Shown in pieces: positions 46,296 to 57,085 of a stretch of DNA of 64,000 bases (position 1 is its first letter; each line of letters opens with the position of its first letter). A model generated the notes under the pieces. It was given only the letters and a program-made list of their open reading frames with translations. It ran no database searches and was not told the DNA's origin. Made by a program: the position numbers and the translations under genes. This DNA is from an uncultured Atopobium sp. (GTDB lineage: Bacteria; Actinomycetota; Coriobacteriia; Coriobacteriales; Atopobiaceae): assembly GCA_946997485.1 (NCBI GenBank), contig CAMPVF010000002.1, positions 104,003 to 168,002 of the forward strand, read 5' to 3'.

Positions 46296-49200
46296 GTGTA
46301 TTTAGCATCGTTAACGCTTAAAGGATTTAAGTCGTTTGCTGATAAAACGTCTATCGTGTTCGATCCAGGTTTAAGCGTTATTGTCGGTCCCAACGGTTCG
46401 GGAAAATCAAATATTTCTGATGCTATTTTGTGGGTTCTTGGCGAGAAGAGTCCAAAAATTTTGCGTGGGCAAGCAATGGAAGACGTTATTTTTGCTGGTT
46501 CAACCAAGCGCAGTGCCGTGAGCATGTGCGAAGTGTGCCTGGTGCTCAATAACGACGATCACACGCTGCCCATCGATTTTCGCGAGGTTGCGATTACGCG
46601 CCGGCTTTATCGAAGCGGCGAAAATGAATATCTTATCAACAATTCACCTGCACGCCTGCGCGACATCATAGACATTTTGCACGATTCGGGCTTGGGCAAA
46701 GACACTCATTCTATTATTTCGCAAGGAAAGCTCGACGCCATTCTTGCTTCTAAACCAGAAGATAGACGTCAGCTTATTGAAGAAGCTGCGGGTATTGCTA
46801 AGCATCGCCGTCGTAAACAACTTGCCGAAAAAAAGCTTGAAGCAATGCATGTTCATCTTGCGATGGCAAAGCATACCCAGCGCGAAATTGCCCGTCGTCT
46901 TAAACCGCTTGAACGCCAACTTGAACAAGCACAAAAAAGTACTGAACTTAAACAGGGCTTGCGCAAAGCACAAACGATGATTGCAACCGACGATGTGCGA
47001 CAGTTAAAACAGCAGTATACAACCCTTGAATACAGCATGAAGCAAGCCGATGCGCAAGTTGAACTTTGTGCGTATCGCGAGCAAGAAGTGCAAAAAAGTT
47101 TGCACAGCTATCAAGTGCTCCTTGAACAAAAAGGATTGTTTGTTGGCGACTTAAGTGAACAGCGCCGTCGTATGCACGATTGTGTCGGCAGACTCGATTC
47201 GGATATGCGCCTTCTCGAAGAAAAAGGCAAGCATATGGTTGAGCGTATAAGCGAAATTAGACGTTCAATTTCGGCACTTGAACGCAGTAAAGCGGCTGAT
47301 ACAAGCGAATTTCACACGCTGAGTGCAGACAATGCCGAGCTTGCAGAATCGTTGCGTGTGCTTAAGGAACAGGTGCAGCAGCACTCATCCGATTTTGCCG
47401 ATGTAAAAAAACGACATAATGAACTTTCATCGAAGATAGCAGCGCTTAATGCCCAGCAAAAGGCAACTACGCAGGAATATAACAGCGTGTATCTCAAGCG
47501 TGCGCAAGCACAAGAGCAAATTGAACAACGCGATGCTCAGCATGAACTATTTTCGCTGCGGACGCATGAACTTGAAGATGAACTTTCCCAGCTTACTTCG
47601 AGGCGTGAAGTTCAAACACGTGAACGTAATGAACTTGCTTCGGCGCTCGATGTGCAGCGTGCTACAAAAGATGAACTTACCCAGCAACAAACGCAGGCGC
47701 AGCAAGGTGTACGCGAGCTTGCGCAAGAGCTTCAGCAGGCACAACAGTCGCTAAGCGACGTGCGCGGAAAAAAGCAAGCGCTCGAAAGTTTAATGAACCA
47801 CCTGGCGTGTTCATCTGAAGCGCAAAAATTTGTACGCACATCTGGTGCTGTTTCGATAGCATCGCAGGTAATCGACCTATTTTGCGTACCTGCTGCATAT
47901 GAACAGTATGTTGAATGCGTTCTTCGCGATGTGTTATCGGGCTTTGTTGTAACAAATACGCTTGAAGAGCTATGCGCGTTTGTTGCTAGCGATGAGTTTG
48001 CGCGCAAACAAGGTGCCGTATGCTTAGTTGCGCGTGATGCTATACTACACGAAGGAGCCGCTGATAGCACGGATGCGCGGTCTTTACCTGCAGAAACGCT
48101 TACACTACACAACGTTTGTGCACATAGTTTGTATCGGGCAATTACGCCCGCTTTGCCCGACGATAACGCGGATGTTGCTGCTGCTGACAGCAGTGTTGCA
48201 GATGGTCTTGCGTACGCATTGCTTGCATCGTGGTATAGCGTTGATGATGTGCACGCGTTGGCTTCATTCCATAGGGCATATCCAACGCTTAATTTTGTAG
48301 CGTCGCAGGGAATTTGTTTATATGCGGATGGCAGAATATGTGCCGCAACCAGCGCAGATGATAATCACGCATTCGAAAGAAAGCGCATGCTTGCATCGTA
48401 TACAAAAGAGCTTGCCAGGCTCGAAGATACCTGCGCGACGCTTGCACATAAGCACAAAACCGCGCAGCAACACGTAGATAAGCTGCAAGAAAAACGCACG
48501 GCGCTTCTTGCTACGCTGAGCGCTCAAGACGCGCGCCATACCGCGCTTACAAGCGAGATTGCTCAGATAAACGCTGGTATTTCCCGCGCGCAAGAGCAGA
48601 TTTCTGTTGTTACTCAAAAGCAGCATGATGCTGATGCGCGTTTTGAACAAATCGTAAGCAACCATAAAACGTATATGCAGCAAGAACAAGAGCTCACAGC
48701 TAAACTCGACACGCTTTCACGTGAGCTTACAAGCTGTCTTGACGAGCGTCGTGAACTGTCGTCGCAGCAGCGGCATCTTGACACGCGTCTTAGCGAAACA
48801 AAGCTTTCACTCGCGCGCACGCAAGAGCGGTATCGTCACTGCACAGCGCGGGCAGAACAGCTCTCTTCGCAGCTTGCTACCTATGATGAGCGAATTTCTA
48901 ATCTTGAAAAAGAAGCCTTTGTGTTTGATGGTATGAGTAAGCGCGTAGATCCACTGTATCAGTGTTACCAAACATTAGCTTCGGCGGCGGCAGCCTGGGC
49001 CGAGAAACTCAAGTCTACAGCAACCCTTGCCCAAGCCGATTCTGACGCGCTTAAAAAAACAATTCAAGATGCAAAAGATGCCTGCGAAGCGGCACGTAAC
49101 CAAACGCTCGAAGCTGAACAAAAGCAGCAAGAGCTTACCATTGTTAAAACAAAGCTCGATGTTCAAATTGAACATGCTATCGAGAGAATGTGCGCGTATG

Positions 49201-49907
49201 GCTACAGTTTAGATGATGCACTTGCGCTTGAACCTCTGCAGGATCGCGCCGTACTTGAGCGTCAAATTGAACATATTGAACATGAACTTTCTGAACTGGG
49301 TCCGGTAAACGAAGCTGCACAAAGCGAATATGACGAAATACGTACGCGCTATGATTCAATATCTGCCCAGGTAGACGACCTCGAAACAGCATCGGCATCA
49401 TTGAAAAAAATTACGGCAGCTGTTGAACGTGCTATGAAAAAAGCGTTTTTAGCGTCGTTTGCCCAGATAAATGACAACTTCTCGCACATATTTAGCATGT
49501 TATTTATTGGCGGTAACGGTCATCTTGAACTTACGTCGCCCGACAATATCGACGAAACGGGGCTTGAGATTATTGCACAGCCACAAGGCAAAAAGGTGCA
49601 AAAAATGTCGCTGCTTTCCGGTGGTGAAAAATCCCTGTGTGCACTTGCGCTTCTTTTTGCCACGTATAAAGCGCGCACCGTGCCGTTTTATGTGTTCGAT
49701 GAAATTGAAGCTGCGCTCGATGATATTAATTTGTCGCGCTTGCTTGGCGCTATAGAATCGCTAAAAGCATCTACACAGCTCATTGTTATTTCTCACCAAC
49801 GCCGCACCATGGAACAGGCAGACGTGCTGTATGGCATTTCGATGCATGCCGACGGTGTGTCGCATGTGGTGTCGCAGCGCCTTGAAGGTGCAGCTCAGCA
49901 CACCTAA
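46296..49907 (+). CDS. smc: Chromosome segregation ATPase SMC
   Basis: Condensin-type protein of 1,203 residues that organises and segregates the chromosome. It has an N-terminal Walker A (GPNGSGKS, 31-38), long coiled-coil arms (about 170-500 and 690-1010), a hinge around 510-680, the signature LLSGGEKSLCALALLFA and Walker B YVFDEIEAALDD near the end. The start is GTG. The hinge contains a short Asp/Ala-rich insertion. ScpA and ScpB genes are not in the window. Confidence 0.96.
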   Translation: MYLASLTLKGFKSFADKTSIVFDPGLSVIVGPNGSGKSNISDAILWVLGEKSPKILRGQAMEDVIFAGSTKRSAVSMCEVCLVLNNDDHTLPIDFREVAITRRLYRSGENEYLINNSPARLRDIIDILHDSGLGKDTHSIISQGKLDAILASKPEDRRQLIEEAAGIAKHRRRKQLAEKKLEAMHVHLAMAKHTQREIARRLKPLERQLEQAQKSTELKQGLRKAQTMIATDDVRQLKQQYTTLEYSMKQADAQVELCAYREQEVQKSLHSYQVLLEQKGLFVGDLSEQRRRMHDCVGRLDSDMRLLEEKGKHMVERISEIRRSISALERSKAADTSEFHTLSADNAELAESLRVLKEQVQQHSSDFADVKKRHNELSSKIAALNAQQKATTQEYNSVYLKRAQAQEQIEQRDAQHELFSLRTHELEDELSQLTSRREVQTRERNELASALDVQRATKDELTQQQTQAQQGVRELAQELQQAQQSLSDVRGKKQALESLMNHLACSSEAQKFVRTSGAVSIASQVIDLFCVPAAYEQYVECVLRDVLSGFVVTNTLEELCAFVASDEFARKQGAVCLVARDAILHEGAADSTDARSLPAETLTLHNVCAHSLYRAITPALPDDNADVAAADSSVADGLAYALLASWYSVDDVHALASFHRAYPTLNFVASQGICLYADGRICAATSADDNHAFERKRMLASYTKELARLEDTCATLAHKHKTAQQHVDKLQEKRTALLATLSAQDARHTALTSEIAQINAGISRAQEQISVVTQKQHDADARFEQIVSNHKTYMQQEQELTAKLDTLSRELTSCLDERRELSSQQRHLDTRLSETKLSLARTQERYRHCTARAEQLSSQLATYDERISNLEKEAFVFDGMSKRVDPLYQCYQTLASAAAAWAEKLKSTATLAQADSDALKKTIQDAKDACEAARNQTLEAEQKQQELTIVKTKLDVQIEHAIERMCAYGYSLDDALALEPLQDRAVLERQIEHIEHELSELGPVNEAAQSEYDEIRTRYDSISAQVDDLETASASLKKITAAVERAMKKAFLASFAQINDNFSHIFSMLFIGGNGHLELTSPDNIDETGLEIIAQPQGKKVQKMSLLSGGEKSLCALALLFATYKARTVPFYVFDEIEAALDDINLSRLLGAIESLKASTQLIVISHQRRTMEQADVLYGISMHADGVSHVVSQRLEGAAQHT

Positions 49908-50012
49908 TGATGCTCTTGGAAATGTTGGATAAATTGTTTGCATATCTCGCGTAAATACCGTACAATTGTACGTACGATGTAATTCTCATACACCACGAAA
50001 GATAGGATATCG

Positions 50013-50912
50013 ATGCCATCATTCACGCAACGGCTTAAAGAAGGTCTTGAGCGTTCGCGCAAGGCAATAAGTGAGATTTTTTATTTTGGTGCCGCCGTCG
50101 ACGACGACTTTTGGGAGGATCTCGAAGATCACCTTGTGATGGGTGATGTTGGCGCCGATGTTGCAGGGAAAATTGTTGATGATTTACGCCTGTTAGCTGC
50201 GCAAAACAATTATAAAGATGCATCAGCTATTAGAGGCGCACTTATCGATAAACTTGCTTCGTATGTGTATACCTCTGATGTAGATCCGTTTGCTACATAC
50301 CCTGCTTGTGTGCTCTTTGTTGGCATTAACGGCGCAGGTAAAACAACAACGGTGGGCAAGCTTGCGTATGCCGCCTGCGCAGCGAAGAAACGCTGCATTA
50401 TAGGCGCCGCCGATACATTCCGCGCGGCTGCCATAGAGCAGCTCGAAGTATGGGCAACGCGTGCGCAGGTGCCGTGCGTTACGCGCGAGCGGGGAAGCGA
50501 CCCTGCAAGCGTGTGTTTTGATACTCTTGTGCAAGCACAACAAACCAATGCCGATGTTGTGCTTATCGATACCGCTGGCCGCTTGCATACGTCTAAAGAC
50601 CTTATGCAAGAGCTGCTTAAAGTAGTTACTATTACCAAAAAACATGCCAATATGCCGGTATATGTTGTGCTTGTGCTCGATGCTAGTTGTGGTCAAAACG
50701 GGCTTGTTCAAGCGCGCGAGTTTAATGAGGCGCTTGGTCTTGATGGTATGATTGTTACAAAACTCGACGGCACATCAAAAGGTGGTATTGCAATTCGTGC
50801 TTCTCATGAGCTTCAACTGCCCATTTTTAGAATTGGTGTTGGCGAAACGCTCGAAGATTTGCAACCGTTTTCTGCGCACGACTTTGCCGCAGCGCTTGTT
50901 GGCAGCGAGTAG
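50013..50912 (+). CDS. ftsY: Signal recognition particle receptor FtsY
   Basis: SRP-family GTPase that delivers ribosome-nascent chains to the membrane. This 299-residue form has only the NG domain: G1 GINGAGKTT (104-112), AADTFRAAAIEQL, DTAGRLHTS, TKLDGTSKGG. The long acidic A domain of proteobacterial FtsY is absent, as in many Gram-positive bacteria. It is followed by its partner ffh. Confidence 0.95.
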   Translation: MPSFTQRLKEGLERSRKAISEIFYFGAAVDDDFWEDLEDHLVMGDVGADVAGKIVDDLRLLAAQNNYKDASAIRGALIDKLASYVYTSDVDPFATYPACVLFVGINGAGKTTTVGKLAYAACAAKKRCIIGAADTFRAAAIEQLEVWATRAQVPCVTRERGSDPASVCFDTLVQAQQTNADVVLIDTAGRLHTSKDLMQELLKVVTITKKHANMPVYVVLVLDASCGQNGLVQAREFNEALGLDGMIVTKLDGTSKGGIAIRASHELQLPIFRIGVGETLEDLQPFSAHDFAAALVGSE

Positions 50913-50963
50913 TGACATCTTTGCACGGCGGTTTTACGGTGAACGAGGTACAAGGGGGATTTT

Positions 50964-52427
50964 GTGTTTAGCAGTCTTTCTGATAGATTACAACAAACGT
51001 TTTCGCAGCTTCGCGGCAAGGCGACTCTTACCGAACAAGACATTGCTGCAGCTATGCGCGAAATTCGTATGGCGCTTCTTGAAGCCGACGTTAACTATCG
51101 CGTGGTAAAAGAATTTGTTGCAACGTGCAAGGAAAAATGCTCAACTGCAGAAGTGCTCTCTTCGCTTACGCCTGCACAAAATGTAGTTAAGGTAGTATTA
51201 GACGAGCTTACACGCTTGTTGGGTAGCACATCATCGGGTTTGGTGCTCTCTTCTGGCCGCACGCCTAACGTTATTATGCTTGTTGGTCTGCAAGGATCGG
51301 GTAAAACAACTGCTACCGCTAAGCTTGCATATTTGCTAAAACAGCAGGGTAGAGCACCACTTGTTGCTGCCTGCGACACACACCGACCAGCTGCTGCCGA
51401 TCAACTTCAAACGCTTGCACATGAGATTGGTGTTGGTTTTTATCGCGCTGACAATACAGCTGCGCAAGATGTTGCAGCTCAGGCTATCCAAGATGCAGTA
51501 GACAAACTTAAAGACATAGTTATTATCGATACCGCTGGCCGCACTCAGCTCGATGAAGAAATGATGCTTGAAGCTATTGCCATTAAACAAGCGGTAAAGC
51601 CCGATCAAATTCTAATGGTTGTCGATGCTATGGCTGGTCAGGACATCGTTAACGTTGTAAAAGAATTTTCGGCGCGCCTTGATTTCGACGGTGTTATTAT
51701 CTCTAAGCTTGATGGTGACGCTCGTGGTGGTGGCGCGTTATCTGTTCGTGAAGTTACTGGTAAACCCATTAAATTTGTATCCATGGGCGAAAAACCCTCC
51801 TCTCTTGAGGTATTTCACCCCGATAGGATGGCAAAACGTATTTTGGGCATGGGTGATGTTGTTGGTATTATCGAACAAGCACAAAAAGTTGCCCAAAAAT
51901 CGGACATCGAACAAGCTGAGCGTATGTTGCGCGAAGGATTTACGATGAACGATATGCTTTTGCAAATGCAGCAAATAAAAAAGATGGGTGGTATTCAAAA
52001 GTTGTTGGGATCGCTTCCTGGTGGTGATAAAGCGCTGCGTGAGGGCGCTGCCGAACTTGGAAGCGAGCAAATCAAAACAACCGAAGCTATCATTTATTCG
52101 ATGACAAAACAAGAGCGCTTACACCCTAAGATTATTAACGGTCAGCGCAGAAAACGCATTGCTCAAGGTTCTGCCACCAGTGTACAGCAGGTAAATCAGC
52201 TGCTTAAACAGTGGGGCGAAATGAATAAGATGATGAGCAAAATGAAACAGCTTACGCAGGCTGGTAAAGGCGGCAAAAAAGGCATGCGCCAGATGCGCGA
52301 CATGATGCGTTCGCTTCAGCAGTCAAATGGTGCTGCCGGCCGTGGTGGTATGGGTGGCTTTGGCGGTTTTGGCGGCGGCATGGGCGGCATGGGCGGCTTT
52401 GGCGGGAAAAATCCCTTCGGTTTCTAA
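50964..52427 (+). CDS. ffh: Signal recognition particle protein Ffh
   Basis: SRP54 homologue, 487 residues: N domain, G domain (VGLQGSGKTT at 107-116, DTHRPAAADQL, DTAGRTQLDEEM, SKLDGDARGGGALS) and Met-rich M domain (MLLQMQQIKKMGG, SMTKQERLHP). The final 30 residues are an unusual Gly/Met/Phe-rich tail (GGMGGFGGFGGG). The start is GTG after AGGGGG. The stop lies 2 bases before the next gene. Confidence 0.95.
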   Translation: MFSSLSDRLQQTFSQLRGKATLTEQDIAAAMREIRMALLEADVNYRVVKEFVATCKEKCSTAEVLSSLTPAQNVVKVVLDELTRLLGSTSSGLVLSSGRTPNVIMLVGLQGSGKTTATAKLAYLLKQQGRAPLVAACDTHRPAAADQLQTLAHEIGVGFYRADNTAAQDVAAQAIQDAVDKLKDIVIIDTAGRTQLDEEMMLEAIAIKQAVKPDQILMVVDAMAGQDIVNVVKEFSARLDFDGVIISKLDGDARGGGALSVREVTGKPIKFVSMGEKPSSLEVFHPDRMAKRILGMGDVVGIIEQAQKVAQKSDIEQAERMLREGFTMNDMLLQMQQIKKMGGIQKLLGSLPGGDKALREGAAELGSEQIKTTEAIIYSMTKQERLHPKIINGQRRKRIAQGSATSVQQVNQLLKQWGEMNKMMSKMKQLTQAGKGGKKGMRQMRDMMRSLQQSNGAAGRGGMGGFGGFGGGMGGMGGFGGKNPFGF

Positions 52428-52429
52428 TT

Positions 52430-53275
52430 ATGCCGTGTATTCACCTTGCATTCAAAAACGATCCTGCACTTGCAGCTTATACGCAGCTAACAGCACGCCA
52501 GCTGCAAGCACGCGGAAATCCATCTTCTGCAAAGCTTATCTTAGAGTCGCAGTTCGTTATTAAAACAGCACTTGAGCGCGGCTATCCGCTTGAGAGCATT
52601 CTTGTGTGTCGTGAACATTTCGATACACTTATGTCCACGCTTGAACCCTTTGCAGCAGCTCTATCCAATCTGCCTATTTATACCTTGCCCAAGGAAGAAA
52701 TGAGCACGCTTGTTGGATTTTCTGTGCATCGTGGCTATTTTGCCTGCATGCCGCGCCCTTCGCGGCGCACCGTCGCGTCGCTCAATCTAAGCTCTGCTTC
52801 GCTCATTTGTGTGCTTGAAACCATAAGCGACGTAAGTAATATTGGAGCGCTCTTTCGTTCGGCTGCGGCGTTTGGCGCAGACGGCATTATTCTAAGCGCA
52901 AGCTGTGCCGATCCATATAATCGCAGGTCAGTGCGCACATCTATGGGCGCCGTTTTGTCGCTGCCGTGGGCACAAGCAGCATCAGCTACGTCACATACGT
53001 GGGCAGCCGATACCGCCTGCATGCTTTCTTCGCATGGATTTGTAAACATAGCATGCGCGCTTGATGATAACGCGATGAGCCTTAATGCCGTGCAAATGCA
53101 GTCATTTTCCAAAAAGGCACTGTGGTTTGGCAGCGAGGGGTGGGGTCTTAGTCAAGAAGCCCGCGCTGCATGCGATATGAGCGTTATGATTCCCATGCAG
53201 CGCGGTATCGATTCTCTTAATGTTGCTGCAAGCAGCGCGGTATTTTTCTGGGAGTGCGCACGCAGCGCGCGTTAG
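52430..53275 (+). CDS. TrmH/SpoU-family RNA 2'-O-methyltransferase
   Basis: A 281-residue SPOUT methyltransferase acting on tRNA or rRNA. An N-terminal substrate-binding region precedes the knotted SAM domain: ETISDVSNIGALFRSAAAFG, GSEGWGLSQEA and IPMQRGIDSLNVAASSAVF (key IDSLNVAAS). It starts 2 bases after ffh and probably depends on translational coupling. The exact target nucleotide cannot be read from sequence. Confidence 0.88.
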   Translation: MPCIHLAFKNDPALAAYTQLTARQLQARGNPSSAKLILESQFVIKTALERGYPLESILVCREHFDTLMSTLEPFAAALSNLPIYTLPKEEMSTLVGFSVHRGYFACMPRPSRRTVASLNLSSASLICVLETISDVSNIGALFRSAAAFGADGIILSASCADPYNRRSVRTSMGAVLSLPWAQAASATSHTWAADTACMLSSHGFVNIACALDDNAMSLNAVQMQSFSKKALWFGSEGWGLSQEARAACDMSVMIPMQRGIDSLNVAASSAVFFWECARSAR

Positions 53276-53284
53276 TGTATTGTT

Positions 53285-55201
53285 TTATCCTTCCGCAGGT
53301 TCTGCCTGTTTTGGTTTGGGCGCAAAGCCATCTTCTCGATTAAGAATATTCATAAACTCGTCGCCCGTAATTGTTTCCTTAAGCTGAAGATAGCGTGCAA
53401 TTTCGTGCAGCTTAAACTTATAGTTTTGCAGGGTTTTAAGCGCTGTTTGGTGCGCTTGCTCAATAAGTTCTTGCACTTCTTTATCTACCGCTACAGCGGT
53501 GCCTTCGGAGCAACTGAGTTCTTCGTCGCCGCCCAGATACTTGTTGCGTGTTTCGCCAAGTGCCACCATGCCAAACTCATCGGACATACCAAGCTGCGTT
53601 ACCATTGCACGTGCAATTTTTGTTGCTTTGGCAATGTCGTCTGCTGCGCCAGAAGAGCGGTGTCCAAATATAATTTCTTCGGCGGCACGGCCGCCACAAA
53701 GCACGGCAAGTCGCTGCTGGTATTCTTCTTTTGTTGTAAGGTAACGCTCGTCTTCTTCGGCTTGCATTGTAAAGCCAAGCGCGCCCGAGGTACGCGGTAT
53801 AATTGTGATTTTTGAAACGGGCGAACGTCCATTTTGAACAGCTGCCACAATTGCGTGTCCTGTTTCGTGATACGCAACCACTTTACGCTCGTGCTCACTC
53901 AACACGGCGGTTTTCTTCTTTTCGCCGGCAACAACTACGTCTACCGACTCTTCCAAATCGTTTTGCGTTACACGGTTTCTACCTGCGCGTACTGCACGCA
54001 GCGCCGCCTCGTTAATCATGTTAGCCAAATCGGCACCCGACGTACCGGGTGTTTGACGTGCAACCTGCGTAAAGTCGACATTTGGTTCAATTTTTACATC
54101 ATGCGCATGAAGCTTAAGAATAGCCTCTCTACCTGCAAGATCGGGCAGTTCAACGGGGATACGCCTATCAAAACGACCAGGACGCAAAAGTGCTGGGTCG
54201 AGCGTTTCGGGACGGTTCGTTGCGGCAAGCACAACAATACCTTCGTGGTTGTCAAAGCCGTCCATCTCGGCAAGAAGCTGGTTGAGCGTTTGCTCGCGCT
54301 CGTCGTTTGAGTTTATGCTCATACCACGTTTTTTACCAACGGTGTCGAGCTCATCAATAAAGATGATACATGGTGCTTTTTCTTTTGCCTGCTTAAAGAG
54401 GTCGCGCACTTTAGCTGCGCCACGACCAACGAACATTTCAACAAATTCTGAGCCCGAAATTTGGAAAAACGGTACCTTTGCTTCACCGGCAACGGCGCGA
54501 GCAAGCAGCGTTTTACCAGTACCAGGAGGGCCTACAAGCAATGCGCCCTTAGGACAACGTGCACCTATAGCAGCATATTTTTTGGGATTATCCAAAAAGC
54601 TTACAATTTCATGAAGGGAATCTTTTGCTTCATCCTGACCTGCCACGTCATTAAAAGTAACGCCGGTTTCCTGGCCTTTTACCTCTTTTGCGTGCGACTT
54701 ACCAAACGATCCAATGCCGCCAAACCCGCCAAAGCCACCGCCAAAATTCATGGACGGCGAATCGTCGCCCAGCTGCTTTTTAAGGCGTTTATTAATCATC
54801 CAACCAGCAAAAATAATAATGATAAACGGCAGCAGGTTAATAAGTAGCCACAGCCATGCGTCTTGGTTGGGGTCGGGGATAAGCGCCGAAAATTCAACAT
54901 TGTGCTGCGTGAGTTTTGAAACCAACGTTGCATCTTGCGGGAATTGACCCGTTTCATATACTGTTTCTGCGCCTTTGTCGCCTGTAGTAAAACGAATATA
55001 TTTAGTACCAGTATCAAGCTGCACTTTTGTGACTTGTCCTGCATCGAGTTTTTCAAGAAAATCGCTATAGGATGTTTTGGTAACTGTTTGCTGACTTATC
55101 TGCGGCATAATAATACTGCGCACGATGAATGCAATACCGAGCGCGATGATGATGTAGAGAATCATCGACTGTCTTCTGCGTTTGGTGTCCATTTTTTTCA
55201 T
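53285..55201 (-). CDS. ftsH: ATP-dependent zinc metalloprotease FtsH
   Basis: Membrane-anchored AAA protease. Two membrane helices (14-32 and 115-134) flank an outer loop. Then come a Gly-rich linker (FGGGFGGFGGIGSFG), the AAA module with Walker A GPPGTGKT (224-231), FIDELDTVG and the pore motif FVGRGAA. The zinc site is HETGH at 445-449. It has 638 residues. The ATG has AAAGGAG upstream. It converges on the trmH-type gene, with only 9 bases between stops. Confidence 0.96.
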   Translation of the reverse strand: MKKMDTKRRRQSMILYIIIALGIAFIVRSIIMPQISQQTVTKTSYSDFLEKLDAGQVTKVQLDTGTKYIRFTTGDKGAETVYETGQFPQDATLVSKLTQHNVEFSALIPDPNQDAWLWLLINLLPFIIIIFAGWMINKRLKKQLGDDSPSMNFGGGFGGFGGIGSFGKSHAKEVKGQETGVTFNDVAGQDEAKDSLHEIVSFLDNPKKYAAIGARCPKGALLVGPPGTGKTLLARAVAGEAKVPFFQISGSEFVEMFVGRGAAKVRDLFKQAKEKAPCIIFIDELDTVGKKRGMSINSNDEREQTLNQLLAEMDGFDNHEGIVVLAATNRPETLDPALLRPGRFDRRIPVELPDLAGREAILKLHAHDVKIEPNVDFTQVARQTPGTSGADLANMINEAALRAVRAGRNRVTQNDLEESVDVVVAGEKKKTAVLSEHERKVVAYHETGHAIVAAVQNGRSPVSKITIIPRTSGALGFTMQAEEDERYLTTKEEYQQRLAVLCGGRAAEEIIFGHRSSGAADDIAKATKIARAMVTQLGMSDEFGMVALGETRNKYLGGDEELSCSEGTAVAVDKEVQELIEQAHQTALKTLQNYKFKLHEIARYLQLKETITGDEFMNILNREDGFAPKPKQAEPAEG

Positions 55202-55813
55202 ATGCTGAACACTCCTTTAACGTACGTAAGGGTAGGATGCACTAACTATAATATGTATAGTGTGTCCCTGCCGTATGGCATAAAAAACTGTGCGTAAAAA
55301 CTATAAGTAGCCCCATGCGTTGCAACAATGAGCACGTGGTTGCCCTAAAACACACTATTGCGTAGGGATGGCGTGTATGCCCGAGGCGATGGCATCCTTC
55401 ATAAAAATGAATAATAATGCATAGATATTGAATAATGCAATATGTTATGTGCGTTTTACCGCTATATGCGCAACCTAAGAGCAGCATTTATACGTTCGCA
55501 AGCAATGTAACAAATACTAGTATTAACCTGTATGTTCCCGATATCTTCACATCTTTACACCGTTAACATACAGAAACCAACCGTTTACGGTATTCGTGCG
55601 CAATGAAAAAATCATAGGTATTTTTATTGGATATACTAGCTACTAGTACACACGCACCAATGGTACGCGTTGCCAGCGATGGTACGTAATGTTGGCATGG
55701 TGCGCCAGGGCGTGTTGTGTTCTTTGTAAGTGTGTGATTGGTGCTTGCATCTAACCATCGTTTGTACGATTATTCCGTTGCACCACTCACAACCCGACTG
55801 TATGGGAGGCATC
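55202..55813. other. Divergent intergenic region ftsH / arcA
   Basis: These 612 bases contain the ftsH promoter on one side and arcA control sequences on the other. ACTATA/TATAGT around ATATG (55245-55261) could supply a -10 box for ftsH. TATACT at 55632 is a possible -10 box for arcA, without a clear -35. A/T-rich palindromic elements lie at 55408-55443. Short frames here have no coding support. Confidence 0.5.
55408..55443. promoter_or_regulatory. ArgR-like A/T-rich palindromes upstream of arcA
   Basis: TGAATAATAATGCA (55408-55421) resembles an ARG box half-site pair. ATATTGAATAATGCAATAT (55425-55443) has perfect ATATTG/CAATAT outer arms. A related palindrome lies before arcD at 58377. Binding by an arginine-responsive regulator is plausible but unproven, and spacing differs between the sites. 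Confidence 0.4.
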
Positions 55814-57064
55814 ATGGCTAACGGACTGCACGTCCACAGCGAAATTGGCACCTTAAAAAAGGTCTTGTTGCATCGTCCTGGTGAAGAACTTCTCAATCTT
55901 CCGCCCGATGAACTAAGTCGTTTGCTTTTCGACGATGTACCATTTCTTGAGGTAGCGCAACAAGAACATGACCGTTTCGCCGATATCTTGCGTGAGCAGG
56001 GTGTAGAGGTATTGTATCTTGAGAAATTGGTAGCTGAAGCTCTCGATGCTGCCAACTCGCGAGAAGAGTTTACCAATCAATGGCTCGATGAATCGGGTCT
56101 TGCGGGTACGCACACGCGTAGCGCGGTAAAGGAATTTATGGATTCAATTACCGATACTCAAGAGTTTGTTGAGAAGTGCATTGCTGGTATTCGCAAAACT
56201 GAAATCGATCTTCCAACCAATTCGTCAAGTTTGCTTGCCGATGTCGTTTCCAGCGACAAAGAATCCGAGTCGGCGCTGCTTATCGATCCTATGCCCAACA
56301 CCTATTTTACGCGCGACCCCTTTGCTATCGTAGGTACAGGTGTAAACCTTAACCGCATGTTCTCAATTACGCGTAACCGTGAAACCATCTTTGGTAAGTA
56401 TTTGTTCCGCGATCACCCCGACTATTGCGATGCTCCTTTGTGGTACCGCCGCGATGCTGCCTATCACACCGAGGGTGGCGACGTTCTTAACCTTAACAGC
56501 CACACGCTTGCTGTTGGTATTTCACAGCGTACGCAAGCTGCTGCAATCGACTGCATGGCACAGCACATGTTCTGGGAAAAGAAAGACGAGTGTGAAATCG
56601 ATACGATTTACGCCTTCAACATCCCCGTATCTCGTGCGTTTATGCACCTTGACACCGTGTTCACGCAAATCGATGTAGATAAATTCACCATCCACCCGGG
56701 TATTATGGGTACGCTTCAGGTATTCAAGCTTACACCTGGTAAAACGTATGGCGAAGTTCACATCGAAGAGATGAACGACACGCTTGAGCACGTACTTGCT
56801 AAGGCATTAGGTCTCGACCATGTAACGCTTATTAAATGCGGTAATGGCGATCCTGTTGCTGCAGCACGTGAGCAGTGGAACGACGGTTCCAACACCTTAA
56901 CGGTTGCTCCTGGCAAGATTTGCGTGTACCAGCGCAACACGGTTACCAACGACGCGCTTTACAAAGCCGGCCTTGAGCTGCTGGTTTGCCCCTCAGCTGA
57001 GCTTTCGCGCGGTCGTGGCGGCCCTCGCTGCATGAGCATGCCATTTGAGCGTGTAGACCTCTAA
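55814..57064 (+). CDS. arcA: Arginine deiminase
   Basis: Hydrolyses arginine to citrulline and ammonia, first step of the ATP-yielding arginine deiminase pathway. It has HVHSEIGTLKKVLLHRPG near the start, FTRDPFAIVG, the catalytic His/Glu region (AAYHTEGGDVL) and catalytic Cys406 in GGPRCMSMPFER. It has 416 residues, normal. The ATG at 55814 follows GGGAGG. arcB follows after a hairpin. Confidence 0.97.
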   Translation: MANGLHVHSEIGTLKKVLLHRPGEELLNLPPDELSRLLFDDVPFLEVAQQEHDRFADILREQGVEVLYLEKLVAEALDAANSREEFTNQWLDESGLAGTHTRSAVKEFMDSITDTQEFVEKCIAGIRKTEIDLPTNSSSLLADVVSSDKESESALLIDPMPNTYFTRDPFAIVGTGVNLNRMFSITRNRETIFGKYLFRDHPDYCDAPLWYRRDAAYHTEGGDVLNLNSHTLAVGISQRTQAAAIDCMAQHMFWEKKDECEIDTIYAFNIPVSRAFMHLDTVFTQIDVDKFTIHPGIMGTLQVFKLTPGKTYGEVHIEEMNDTLEHVLAKALGLDHVTLIKCGNGDPVAAAREQWNDGSNTLTVAPGKICVYQRNTVTNDALYKAGLELLVCPSAELSRGRGGPRCMSMPFERVDL

Positions 57065-57085
57065 TCGCGCATTGTAGTGTATACT

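Noticed and set aside
55242..55487. 81-codon minus-strand frame upstream of ftsH
   Set aside because: It covers the ftsH promoter region and the arcA palindromes, has no ribosome binding site and no recognisable motifs.
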